From Anniella stebbinsi (taxonomy: Eukaryota; Chordata; Lepidosauria; Squamata; Anniellidae), in the NCBI GenBank assembly GCA_029215795.1, contig JARDYH010000003.1, positions 95,636,609 to 95,700,608 of the forward strand: DNA of 64,000 nt. The letters are read 5' to 3'. Below are positions 44,885-53,711 of the stretch, piece after piece; position 1 is the stretch's first letter, and every line of letters begins with the position of its first letter. The notes under the pieces are model-generated. The model had not been told where the DNA came from. It searched no databases and saw nothing but the letters and a program-made list of their open reading frames with translations. The translations under genes were made by a program, and so were the position numbers.

Positions 44885-45180
44885 GGCTGAGTCCGAACCA
44901 CACTTTAGGCAACGGATGGGGGAAGAGCCAACTGATAGTTCGTTATTTTTGCGGTGCCTGAAACGCGACACGTTGCCCCTCCCCCTGTTGCGCGGCTGAA
45001 AGTCCTGGCCTCATGAGAAGCAATGGGTCTCTGATAAACAACGGAGCAGCCCGTTGTTTTTTCCTCATTGTTAAATAATATACTGTCCGTTGTGTGTCCC
45101 CCCCCCCGACACAATAATCAACACGCCAGACAGTTGGCTCTTCCCTCCTCTGTTGCCTAAAGTGTCGTCCAAACTCAGCC
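44885..45180. mobile_element. MITE with 'ggctgagtccgaaccacac' ends
   Basis: Inverse ends 'ggctgagtccgaaccacact' + 'ttaggcaac' and 'gttgcctaaagtg' + 'tcgtccaaactcagcc'. The interior pairs 'gaagagccaactgatagt' with 'cagttggctcttcc' and 'caacggagcagcccgttg' near the centre. The terminal word ggctga..cc.aa resembles family C, but the interior differs. Confidence 0.7.
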
Positions 45181-45350
45181 ATATATTGCAATGCATGACT
45201 ACATTCTTTCATAGAATTAGGCTTTATAAAACCCATGGACTTCATCCTGCAGCCCTCTCATCTGTAATACAGATATGATGATGATGATGATGACAACAGC
45301 AGCAGTGACATACCTACCTAACACAGTTGTGGGAAGGATTACTGAGATAA
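45181..45350. other. Unassigned sequence with (GAT)n
   Basis: A short (GAT)n tract lies at 45275-45292. Confidence 0.6.
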
Positions 45351-45870
45351 TGGCTGTGTTCGGACAACACAATAGTCAATGGTGGGTTAATAGTCAACTC
45401 CAGGGTTGATTGCTGAGGGGTACTACCCACACAACATGTTCCTACACAACTGTGGAGTGGTTGGGGATAGCATTGAGTGGACTAATAGTCAGCCCCCACC
45501 CTGCTCCCTGCCCTCCCTCCTCCCTCAGTCCTCCTGGTGCTCTCCCAGCAGCTATTGCAAGTTCCGCTGGCTGGACTAAAGTGGCAACCACCGCTTTGGT
45601 CGCTCTTGCCAGGGGACCCTGTAGCCAGCTGAGATAGTCCACTCAGCCCTGCAAAATAGACCACTGAGCCCGACAGACAACACACAAGCCAACGGATGTG
45701 CAGATAGTCAACTCTGCAGAGTGTTGGTTATCTCCATTGGTTATTGAGGAAATACTCAGCCGTGGGGTGGTTTTTTCCCAACAGACAACACAATAACCGA
45801 CTGTTGACTATTTAACCAATGGTTGACTACTTCAACCACCATTGGTTATCATGTTGTCCGAATGCAGCCA
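45351..45870. mobile_element. Family C-like MITE, copy 4 (520 bp, G/C-rich centre)
   Basis: Inverse ends 'tggctgtgttcggacaacac' and 'gttgtccgaatgcagcca'. The first 90 bp ('caatagtcaatggtgggtta', 'ggggtactacccacacaac') follow family C, while the centre (45490-45640) is a C-rich, unrelated stretch. The 75- and 67-codon frames inside are compositional. Confidence 0.7.
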
Positions 45871-46073
45871 ATGTATGTGAAATGTTTTAGGGCCCTCTAA
45901 AGCAGTGAATTTAAAATTGTGTTCAGAGGAAGTCTAACATTCCTTGGAACCTTATTAAGGATCCATTGACGATCAAGATGATGGACAAGAGTCTCTGAAA
46001 GTCAGCTTGCTGACTATTACTGATTGCCCCCTCATGATGCACAGGCACAGGGAAGTGTACATATGTTTTAGAG

Positions 46074-46192
46074 CAGCACCCCCAACCTGGTGCTTTGGAC
46101 TACACCTTCCATCATCCCTGGGCAACATGGTATTCATGATTAGAACTGTCATCTAAGCCACCTGGAGAGCACCAGATTGGGAAAGATTGTTC
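46074..46192. mobile_element. Family J repeat copy
   Basis: 'agcacccccaacctggtgct', 'ttggactacaccttccatca', then the inverse 'ctggagagcaccagattggg'. Halves are inverted. Confidence 0.6.
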
Positions 46193-46795
46193 TAGGGTGT
46201 CCTGGGGAGATAATGAAGCCCAGCAGGCCAACTAGCACTCCATGTAAGCTGAGTGTGTATGCTCACAACATACTCCAGATTCCTCTGCAATGCATAGGCA
46301 TTTCAATCTTGGCAGTGTAGAAAGGATTAGTGTGATGAACCAGTATGCCTGCATCTCTACCGTATGAAATAGGACAGGCTATAAGACACACTGTTGCCTA
46401 TGTTCCTCAGAGATAGTGCCACCATCAGTCCCGTGCCTTTTTAAATATCTCTTAACCTGCCCACAAGAGAAGACCAGCTTATGGCTTTGATATATGGAGA
46501 TAGATAGGCCTTTTTTTTCAGAGCTTCTTTTGATTGTCTGCTAAGCAGACCATCGCATGAATGAGAGCAGCTCCAGACTAGGCAACACAATCAGATCCAT
46601 TCTAGTTTCCAATCCAGTATATTTATTAATGAACCAAGCAAAGAGAAGTTGAGAAATAATTGCATTTAAAATGAAATGAAACAACAAACTAGTTCACCAA
46701 ACCGAACTTATCAGAATCCTAAGAGTAACTCACCAACACAGTGTGGCCCCCTCCACAAGGATTCGCTTTTGCGCCTGGTTAAGTGATTATGCGCT
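46193..46795. other. Unassigned; possible retroelement fragment at the right
   Basis: 46610-46760 contains a minus-strand AATAAA (plus 'atatttattaatg') and a minus-strand donor-like 'gttg|gtgagt' at about 46727-46735. It might be a reversed LTR or part of an antisense transcript starting in the adjacent CpG island. Neither is proven. Confidence 0.3.
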
Positions 46796-47420
46796 TCATC
46801 CCTGAAGCGCATTTACCCCTAATACCTCTGCACGAGAGACAGGCAGGGAGAGGGGAGGGGGGAGGCAAGACCCCCGGAGGCAGGAGCCGATCTCGGCCGG
46901 GGAGCAGCGGAGGGGGCAGCGAGAGTCCTCCGCCAGCCTTTCTCTCTGCAAAGGCAAGAAACCGGGGGGGGGGGGGGCGCTCAGGGGAGCCGGGAGGAGT
47001 TGTCACTGCTGGATGGGGAGCGTCTCCTTCCCGGTGGGGGCGGCGGCAGCGGGGGCAGGGAGAGGGGGGGCGGCAGGGCAACCCCTTCTTCAGCCACGCG
47101 AAGCTCTCCTGCACGCTGGCTGCAGCCTCAGCGCTCCGCTCCATTGCCTGCCTGCGTGCCTGGCTGCTTCGCCCTCCCCCGCCGGAGGGAGGGAAGTCTG
47201 TCGAGGGACGTGGGTGGGCGAGGAAGGCAAAAGACGGAGCCAGAGGAGCCGGCTAGGGAAGCCAGGAGCTGAGCGGGGGAGTGAGCAGCAGCAGCAGCAG
47301 CACATCCCGCCGCAAAATAAAACTCGCTATTTAACGCGCATTCGATAATGCGCACAATCGGAGGGATAGCGCACCTCTACGCCCGATTTGCGCTCCCTCC
47401 TTGTAGAGGTAAAAAATTTT
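46796..47420. promoter_or_regulatory. CpG-island-like G/C-rich block, candidate distal promoter
   Basis: Roughly 46840-47280 is the most G/C- and CG-rich stretch of the window, with GC boxes, a run of G at 46964-46977 and (CAG)n at 47284-47301. It lies about 6.3 kb upstream of the SEMA3A start. On the minus strand it reads like a gene 5' end: an ATG at 47144 with G at -3 and G at +4 opens 121 codons, and 'cgcgttaaata' sits upstream. On the plus strand a donor-like 'gag|gtaaaa' lies at about 47406. It could be a promoter for an untranslated SEMA3A exon, a divergent transcript, or an unmethylated repeat. Confidence 0.5.
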
Positions 47421-49156
47421 AAGCGCCTTGAAAGAGCTTTAAACCTCTCTTGTAGAGGCAGCCTGTGTCTCCCTGGGCCTCCAGAGTATGGAAGAGGTTT
47501 TTTTTTCTTGTTCACCAACCCCAATACAAAGAAAAGATTCCACAATTCAGATATTCCTATTGCTGCCTGGTAGCTTCCAGATGGGGAAGATTCAAACTGA
47601 CTAAACAGTAGCTTGAGGGGACCTGAGCAGGCATCCTCCAGGTGATCTCTACAGTGCCTCATTAACATACACTGAGTCATGGAAGAATGTAAAGATGAAA
47701 ATATTGGGCTCCATCACAGTCTTTCCATGATCTTTGTTCAGAGGCCTTTTGAGAAAGATGGGAGAAGGAAGGTTTGGTTCATTACAGTTCGATAGAAAGT
47801 TTGAAAATCACATTGGCTTCATTGGCCAAGTGAAGTTAGGAAGATATTAAGTTTGATTAAAGCATACAATTACAATCTACATCTGAGGCACTAACGGCAT
47901 TGGGGAAATGATGGAATTTTTTTTTTACAAAGTCCCCGATTGTGGGTCATCCACACTCAAGTGTAGTTCACTGGGCTCTCCAAACAATCTCATTGTGTCA
48001 AGGGGTTGCTCTGTCGAGCGAATGTCTGAAGTGCGTAATCCATGGAAAACAGACAGGCGTCTCTTGTCGTTTGGAGTGTTAATCCATTGCCCCCGGGGGC
48101 ATGAAAGTCCACAAGGATAACAAGTGTGGGAATGACCAAAACTAACATTATGTTTGGATCTTATTTTCTCAACAATGCCACAGATCAATGGAATTGCTGA
48201 GTGTGTCAGATAAGATGTGGCGGGATTAATGAATTAAGCTCAGGAAGCAGAAGGGTTTGTTGAGCAGACCTGCGGAACTTTTATCCTATTGGTGTGCTGT
48301 CCTGTTAAATGATTAAAGTGGCAGGGACAAAACACTTAGGTTTGGCTTCAGAACAGGGTTAAATCCCTGTTTGAAAATTGAAAAGTGACTTGTACTTGGA
48401 ATCTAGGAATAAAACAAAGTGCCCCTGCTGGTATGGAATAGCCATGAAATCACATAAAGTAGTACATTGTGAGGTAGATGCATTGCTATCCTGTACCAGT
48501 AAACGGTACCAACTTTCTTTTTGCTAATTTTCATGTAGAATCCCAGTATAATAATATCCCAGTATAAAGAAGGTTCTATCAAACATTAGGCAGGTTGTAT
48601 TGCTCCAGTATAGCTGGTTCTATGGAGACTTAAATGTCTTTAGGGACATTTCAGACACAGAGATTTGGATTGGGCAGCAGGAGTGGTGGAATCAAACTCA
48701 AATTAGTTTGCAAAAAAATCAAATTATGTTTCTCTAATTCCCCAATTATGGAAACTGTTTCACGTTGGGATTTAATTTTAACATGTGGGTATTCATCATG
48801 ATTTTCTTAAAAATTAACGCCATTAAGATTAAAGCTTTAAAAGTCCCCCAGAGGGGAATTTCAAAAGAGACATTTGAAGGGGGGGGGGGGAAGTTCTGCA
48901 CTGGAATTTTGACATTTGGCTGAATTTCAAATTTCTGCGTAAAGCCTTTTCAGCTCTTCTTTTGGATGCTGTATAATAGTTTTCTGCAATCTAAACACCC
49001 CCAAATGTGTTGGAGACAACAACACTCATCATCCCCAGCCATCATATATAATGTATGCAATGCATCCCAAACCCACTCACATTAGAGCTATTCAACCACT
49101 TTGCAAACACACTCAAACAGATCCTATGTCACATCTCATGTTAGGAGAGAGGACAC
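47421..49156. other. Unassigned non-coding sequence
   Basis: No exon or repeat family was recognised. A G-run lies at 48879-48891, and 48985-49045 carries weak family J words ('ccaaatgtgttggagacaac'). Confidence 0.4.
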
Positions 49157-49350
49157 ATCTCAGGGGTAGAGCAAGTGCTTCGTATGCAAACGGTCTGAGC
49201 TCCAATCTCCAGTTAGAGGGATCTCATGTCCCAGGGCTGGAAAAGATCCTTGCCTGAGACCCTGAAGTACTGCTGCCAGAGAGAGAAGAAAACAGTAGAC
49301 TTGATGGACCAAAGGCCAGACTTAGTATGAGGTAGCTTTGTATGTTCGTT
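49157..49350 (+). repeat. Second tRNA-like SINE, copy 2 (most complete)
   Basis: A-box 'tctcaggggtagagcaagtg', anticodon-arm-like 'cttcgtatgcaaacggtctg', B-box-like 'agctccaatctcc', then 'gatccttgcctgagaccctg', 'gtactgctgccagaga', 'gtagacttgatggacc', 'ggtagctttgtatgttcg'. The head is consistent with derivation from a tRNA, though which one is not certain. Confidence 0.7.
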
Positions 49351-49542
49351 ATCATGGCTTCTGCTGTGCAAACACACTGATGTGAAGTTTTGAGTCAGAA
49401 ATATCAGTCATTGCATCCCACCCTACACAGGAAGAGCAGGAGTGTTGTAAAGCAGATGTGGAGGACCAGTCCCATGGGCCAAATCCGGCCCTCCAAGGTT
49501 GCCCAGATGGCCACACACCCTTCCACTGGCCCCACACCCTTC
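49351..49542. other. Unassigned non-coding sequence
   Basis: 49465-49505 ('gatgtggaggaccagtccca...atccggccctccaagg') may be a decayed MITE; nothing else. Confidence 0.4.
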
Positions 49543-49855
49543 TAGGGTGACCATATGGAAAGGAGGACAGGGCTCCTGTATCTTTAACAGTTGCACAGAA
49601 AAGGGAATTTCAGCAGGTGTCATTTGTATACCTGCACACCTGGTGAAATTCCCTGTTCATCATAACAGTTAAAGCTGCAGGAGCCCTGCACTCTTTTATA
49701 CCTGTTCATTATAGTATTGCTCCTGCAGCTTTAACTGTTGTGATGAAGAAGGAATTTCCCCAGGTGCTGCATGTATACAAATGACACTTCCTGAAATTCC
49801 CTTTTCAATGTTAAAGATACAAGAACCCTGTCCTCCTTTTCATATGGTCACCCTA
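49543..49855. mobile_element. Family A palindromic hAT MITE, copy 6 (divergent subfamily)
   Basis: Ends 'tagggtgaccatatggaaag' and 'catatggtcaccct'+'a'. The interior follows family A but with 'ggaggacagggctcctgtat' near the ends and 'acctggtgaaattccctg' inside. The flanks cacccttc and tgcctatt do not match, so no target duplication remains. Confidence 0.8.
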
Positions 49856-51332
49856 TGCCTATTTACTGGCTTTTGAGCAGTCTCCCCCTCCCTTTCTAAA
49901 AGGTTGAAATGACTTTTTTTAAGACTTAATTACTGGCAAGAAGAGCATTAAGCACAATATGCTATTTTCTTTGTATTTCTAGCTCCACCCCTTTTGCTTT
50001 CCGCCCTGCCCACCACTGGAATGAAGCCCCTGAGAGCTTTGGGACTTCAGGCTGAAAGAGGTTCAAACTCACCCACCCACCCAGGTTTTGAAAGATGTGC
50101 AACCAGTTCATATCCATCCAATGAAGTCCAAATGCAGCAGTGTGTCCATCCCAGGCTGGTGACCCCACCTTTGCCTGCTTTTCACATAGGATGGCATACT
50201 TGAGCAAGGCATGCATCCTGAAAACTGGTATAAAGTTCTGGCCATTCTGGATTGCATCTTCCCAGACTACAAAGCCCCAACAGAAATCACGGGAGGTTGC
50301 CAAGTGAGTGTGAGAGCTGAAAAGAAATGTATCTATTTCATTTGGTAATTGTTTCTGGAATTGATAACCAGGGAAGAGGGTGTGGCCACCTGGGGAAATT
50401 GCAGAGGCTGGATTGGGACCCCAGGTGGGGCAGATTTCTGTACCACTGATATAAAAACTGTTATGCTTGTTTGCAGCCTTGTGGGAAAGTTTTCATTGTG
50501 GGTAGCTTTTATTTTTGATGACTGAAGTTGTTTGGAAGCCACCATAAGGTTGTAGAAAGGCAAACCAAAAAGAAGAAGAATTTCTTTAAAATCGGTAGAG
50601 GTTTCTACTGATGTGTGAATAACCTTGTGACCTACATAGTCTCTGCAGCATTGTATTTAACTAGCCTAAAACATATGTAGATTCTGGAACACTATGAAAC
50701 ACTGGAAGAGAGGGGCAAGGAACCATAAATGCTTTTGGACAACAAGCATGTTTAGAAAAAGGCTGGCTTCTTGTATATTTGATTATACTGTGTACAACGT
50801 GGAAAATCTGAGAATGCAAATAGAAAGTTCTATATTAGCATTTCTGCATGAGGCTCTCTTCCGGAGACCAGATGTCTTCATTCAGAAAGCATTCCAAGCG
50901 ATAACATTCTCAAATAGGAGACCCTGTCCCCTTTGTGTCTGCATCACATTGGGGTGGTTTACCAGAAGAGGGAGCTGATGGTACCTTACACCTAAAATCC
51001 ACTGTTGTTGGGTACCACCAATGCAGGTAGGTGGAAAAAGGTACTGCAGCCTGCTGCTCTCTGACCTGTCCCAGCTGAGTTTGCAGTTTGACAGATAGGC
51101 CCATCTCATTTCATCCATCCTGTAAATCTACAAATCTCATTTGGGTGATCCGTCTGAGTAACTGGATTTCACACAGGAGGCTTTACTGGACCTTGGCTAA
51201 CAACCACCACTTCCTATCACACATGTGCTTACCTCCTTGAGGGGTTTTTTTTTGGGGGGGGAGGCACATCATGTGCCCATCCCACATGAACCTATACATG
51301 ACCAGTGTGATATAGGGCCCAGCCAAATAGAA
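49856..51332. other. Unassigned non-coding sequence
   Basis: No recognised exon or repeat. Confidence 0.4.
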
Positions 51333-51340
51333 ATGGCAAC

Positions 51341-51680
51341 TAGGGATGTCAGAGAAATCTGCAACAGAGTCAAATGAATTTAGATTTCTTTAAATCTCAC
51401 CCACGGGTTCCATAGTGAATTGGCTTTTTCCAAGTTGTGCAAAGTCTGCTGATTGCTTTAACAAAAAATGGGGAGAGGAATTAGCACAAATTTGCACTTG
51501 CGTTCATGTGCATGTGCACTAATGTGCTTTAGTGCAAGTGCACTTTTGCACAAGTGGAATGAAATTCTTGTACATCCTTAAAAAACCTGATTCTGTCAAT
51601 GCGTGGATGATGGAACGAAAGAAGCTTCACAATCTGTGAAACACAGATGAAATGGATTTAACAAATGCTGTGAATCCCTA
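51341..51680. mobile_element. hAT-type MITE with 'tagggat' ends, second copy
   Basis: Starts 'tagggatgtc', ends 'gaatcccta', and is flanked by a perfect 8-bp duplication atggcaac (51333-51340, 51681-51688). The centre (51490-51560) is a stack of 'tgcacttgcgttcatgtgca' type palindromic words. No coding capacity. Confidence 0.82.
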
Positions 51681-51692
51681 ATGGCAACCATA

Positions 51693-51705
51693 GTGTGTGT
51701 GTGTG

Positions 51706-51737
<32 letters not shown>
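51693..51737. repeat. Compound (GT)n(GA)n microsatellite
   Basis: GT units at 51693-51707 pass into GA units to 51737. Confidence 0.95.
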
Positions 51738-51742
<5 letters not shown>

Positions 51743-51774
51743 TGAGGATTGTACCTAATTGGAAATTATATTTG

Positions 51775-51990
51775 TTTGTTATTTATTACATTTTTATCCC
51801 ACCCTTTCTCCAAACAGCTCAGAGTGCTAAACATGACTCTTTCTCCCTTCTGCAGCCTATTTTATTCTCATAACAAGCCTGAGATATGTTAGGCTTGGTC
51901 CAAGCTCACCTAGTCAGCTTTATGGCTAATTGGGGCCCCAATTCTCTGAAGTCCTTGTCTGACACTCAAACCACTACATACCATACAACA
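51775..51990 (-). repeat. tRNA-derived squamate SINE, reverse orientation
   Basis: Plus-strand order 'tttatcccaccctttctcca', 'ctattttattctcataacaa', 'gttaggcttggtccaagctc', 'acctagtcagctttatggct', 'actcaaaccactacatacca' is the inverse of the copy at 31727-31957. Confidence 0.75.
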
Positions 51991-52419
51991 CGGCATTACT
52001 AGACATACAAATAAATAACAAAAAGGGATTCAGGGGAGCAAAGAAACGTTTTCTGGATTCAGAATCTCAACAAATGAATGTTCACATCTGCAAGAACCGC
52101 AGAGTCACTTTGGATGTGAATATGTGTGTTCTTCCGCTGTACTTAACATTATATGGCTCTTCCTTCCCATTTTGGAGACAAAGGTGTGGGGGAGGGGAGC
52201 GAGTTCACTAATGGTTTTCATAAAGTCAGATTCTCCCCAAAATGAGAAAGGCAATGGATATATATATATATATATATATATATTTCTTAGAGAGGGAAAT
52301 GGTCTTTAGAGAATCCCTCTGTATAATTTATTAGCCTCCTTGGACTTTTATCTGTGTGTGTTGAAATGGACTTTTTCACTAGGACTTTCTCTTGCTGACT
52401 TGGAGGTGGTTGGGGAGGA
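51991..52419. other. Unassigned sequence with (TA)n
   Basis: A (TA)n tract lies at 52258-52283. Confidence 0.55.
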
Positions 52420-53250
52420 GGGCGGGAGGGCTCCCTAACAAGGCTTTAAATTAAACTCCAGTAGTAAAGTTACATGGATAGAAAGGTCTCTTCACTTTCT
52501 CGCTCTCGCTCTCGCTCTTTTTTTTTAGATCTGTGGAAAAAGAGAGAGAAAGAATTACATTATGAGTCGGATCAATGATTTATGACAGTAGAAGGACTCA
52601 AGGCCTTTAAAATATATATATAATAAAGAAGACCCTCTCCCCTTTTTTTTTAAAGATAGGGAGGGGAGAAAAAGCCTGTGCCTTTGACTGCAAAATTTAT
52701 AGCTCCCTTCCTTTTCCCAAACTGGTCCCTCCGCAAATCTTTGACTAGATGTTTTTTGCATGTGTTTGGTGACAGCAGGAGGAAGGGAAGTGGGCTGTGC
52801 TTTGCTTGCTCTCCCATTGTCAGCCACTCTAGAGAGAGAACGTTGGGTTAAAAAAGAAAGAGAAGGGAGGGAGGAGAGAAACTCCGCGGATTCCTGTGTC
52901 ATCTCTCTCTCTCTTCCTCCATGTGTACAGGAAAACTCAGGGTTACTGAGCCTCTCTCTCTCTCTCTGCTTTTTTTCATTCCTCCTGTCTGCAATTGAAG
53001 CCGGAGGGGTGTAGGAGAACGGGGATTGCCTTGCGCCACAAGGCGATCACAGAGCGCACAGCTTGGATTTTAAAAAGAGGTTGGCCCCGGGAAACCTCCA
53101 CAAGCGTAGAAGCTGCAGCTGTGGTCAATTTCTCTGGTCAATTTCCCTTGGCCACTCACCGATTGTGCCTTTTTCTCTAGCCGGGGCTGGTGCTGTATCT
53201 CTCTCGCTCTCTCCCCCACGACCACTGTGAGTGCGCGTGTGAGTCTGTGT

Positions 53251-53286
53251 ATGGACAGGGAGAGCGCTGGAAGTTTTTTTTTCTAA
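53251..53286 (+). other. Upstream ORF 1 (11 codons)
   Basis: ATG at 53251 opens MDRESAGSFFF and stops at TAA 53284-53286. The stop overlaps the next ATG as TAATG. It is the first ATG after the acceptor-like site at 53180. Confidence 0.55.
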
Positions 53287-53333
53287 TGATGATGATGATG
53301 ATTATTATTCTCTGCTCCAGTGACTGTTCTTAA
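53286..53333 (+). other. Upstream ORF 2 (15 codons, five consecutive ATGs)
   Basis: A (ATG)5 run gives MMMMMIIILCSSDCS before TAA at 53331-53333. The start overlaps the uORF 1 stop by one base. Confidence 0.55.
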
Positions 53334-53350
53334 AAGAAGCAGGAAAGAAG

Positions 53351-53389
53351 ATGTTCCAAACCTGGCCGGGAGTGTTGTCCTTGTTTTAA
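53351..53389 (+). other. Upstream ORF 3 (12 codons)
   Basis: ATG at 53351 opens MFQTWPGVLSLF and stops at TAA 53387-53389, immediately followed by the next ATG. Confidence 0.55.
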
Positions 53390-53428
53390 ATGCTTCTGCG
53401 GGTTTTCTTTTGTTGTTGTTGTTTTTAA
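53390..53428 (+). other. Upstream ORF 4 (12 codons)
   Basis: ATG at 53390 abuts the uORF 3 stop. It encodes MLLRVFFCCCCF and stops at 53426-53428. Confidence 0.55.
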
Positions 53429-53429
53429 A

Positions 53430-53480
53430 ATGAAACTGACCCGGGTCACCTGTTACCTCTCAGTTTTTAGATCATTTTGA
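53430..53480 (+). other. Upstream ORF 5 (16 codons)
   Basis: ATG at 53430 starts one base after the uORF 4 stop. It encodes MKLTRVTCYLSVFRSF and stops at TGA 53478-53480. The next 116 bases contain no ATG before the SEMA3A start at 53597. Confidence 0.55.
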
Positions 53481-53596
53481 ACTTCTCGCTGGATTCGCAC
53501 ACACCCCTTCCTTAATACACAGGACAAGAAGGGAAGCACCGGGGAGGGACCACGCCGGTAAAATACAAGGGGGACTGTACAGTGTTCTTCTGCAAC

Positions 53597-53711
53597 ATGG
53601 GTTGGATCAGCCGGATTGCTTGGCTTTTCTTGGGAGTATTACTACCAGCGGAACGAGCATGCTGCCAACCTGTCAAGAACAACGTGCCGCGGCTAAAATT
53701 ATCCTATAAAG
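53597..53711 (+). CDS. SEMA3A: Semaphorin-3A, first coding exon
   Basis: SEMA3A is a secreted axon-guidance ligand that acts through neuropilin-1/plexin-A receptors and repels growth cones. This exon encodes residues 1-38: a signal peptide (hydrophobic core about residues 7-18, with 'WLFLGVLL') followed by 'KNNVPRLKLSYK', the conserved lead-in to the sema domain of SEMA3A. The initiator has A at -3 and G at +4. The exon ends AAAG|GTAAGT, a consensus donor leaving phase 1, as in mammalian SEMA3A where the next codon begins with that G. Sister paralogs such as SEMA3D share only the 'PRLKL.YK' part, so SEMA3A is favoured. The mature N-terminus has an unusual Cys-Cys at 22-23. The remaining exons lie beyond the window. 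Confidence 0.93.

Larger units (their letters stand above)
52420..53596 (+). promoter_or_regulatory. SEMA3A: SEMA3A proximal promoter and 5' leader region
   Basis: The kilobase before the start codon is repeat-free apart from simple tracts. It has a GC-box-like 'ggagggcgggaggg' at about 52419-52432, a (CTCGCT)n tract near 52497-52517, long CT-rich tracts (52903-52967, 53195-53217) and scattered CG dinucleotides. A pyrimidine tract plus 'ctctag' ending at 53180 looks like a splice acceptor, so an upstream untranslated exon may join here. The transcription start cannot be placed by eye. Confidence 0.5.

Noticed and set aside
46783..47256. 157-codon plus-strand open frame in the CpG-rich block
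   Set aside because: Gly/Arg-rich composition follows the G/C content, it overlaps open frames in several other frames and strands, and no domain is recognisable.
49157..49350. Functional tRNA gene
   Set aside because: A- and B-box-like words are present, but the cloverleaf is degraded and the unit continues into a SINE body shared with 22102-22257.
49535..49863. Target-site duplication for family A copy 6
   Set aside because: The 8-bp flanks cacccttc and tgcctatt do not match.
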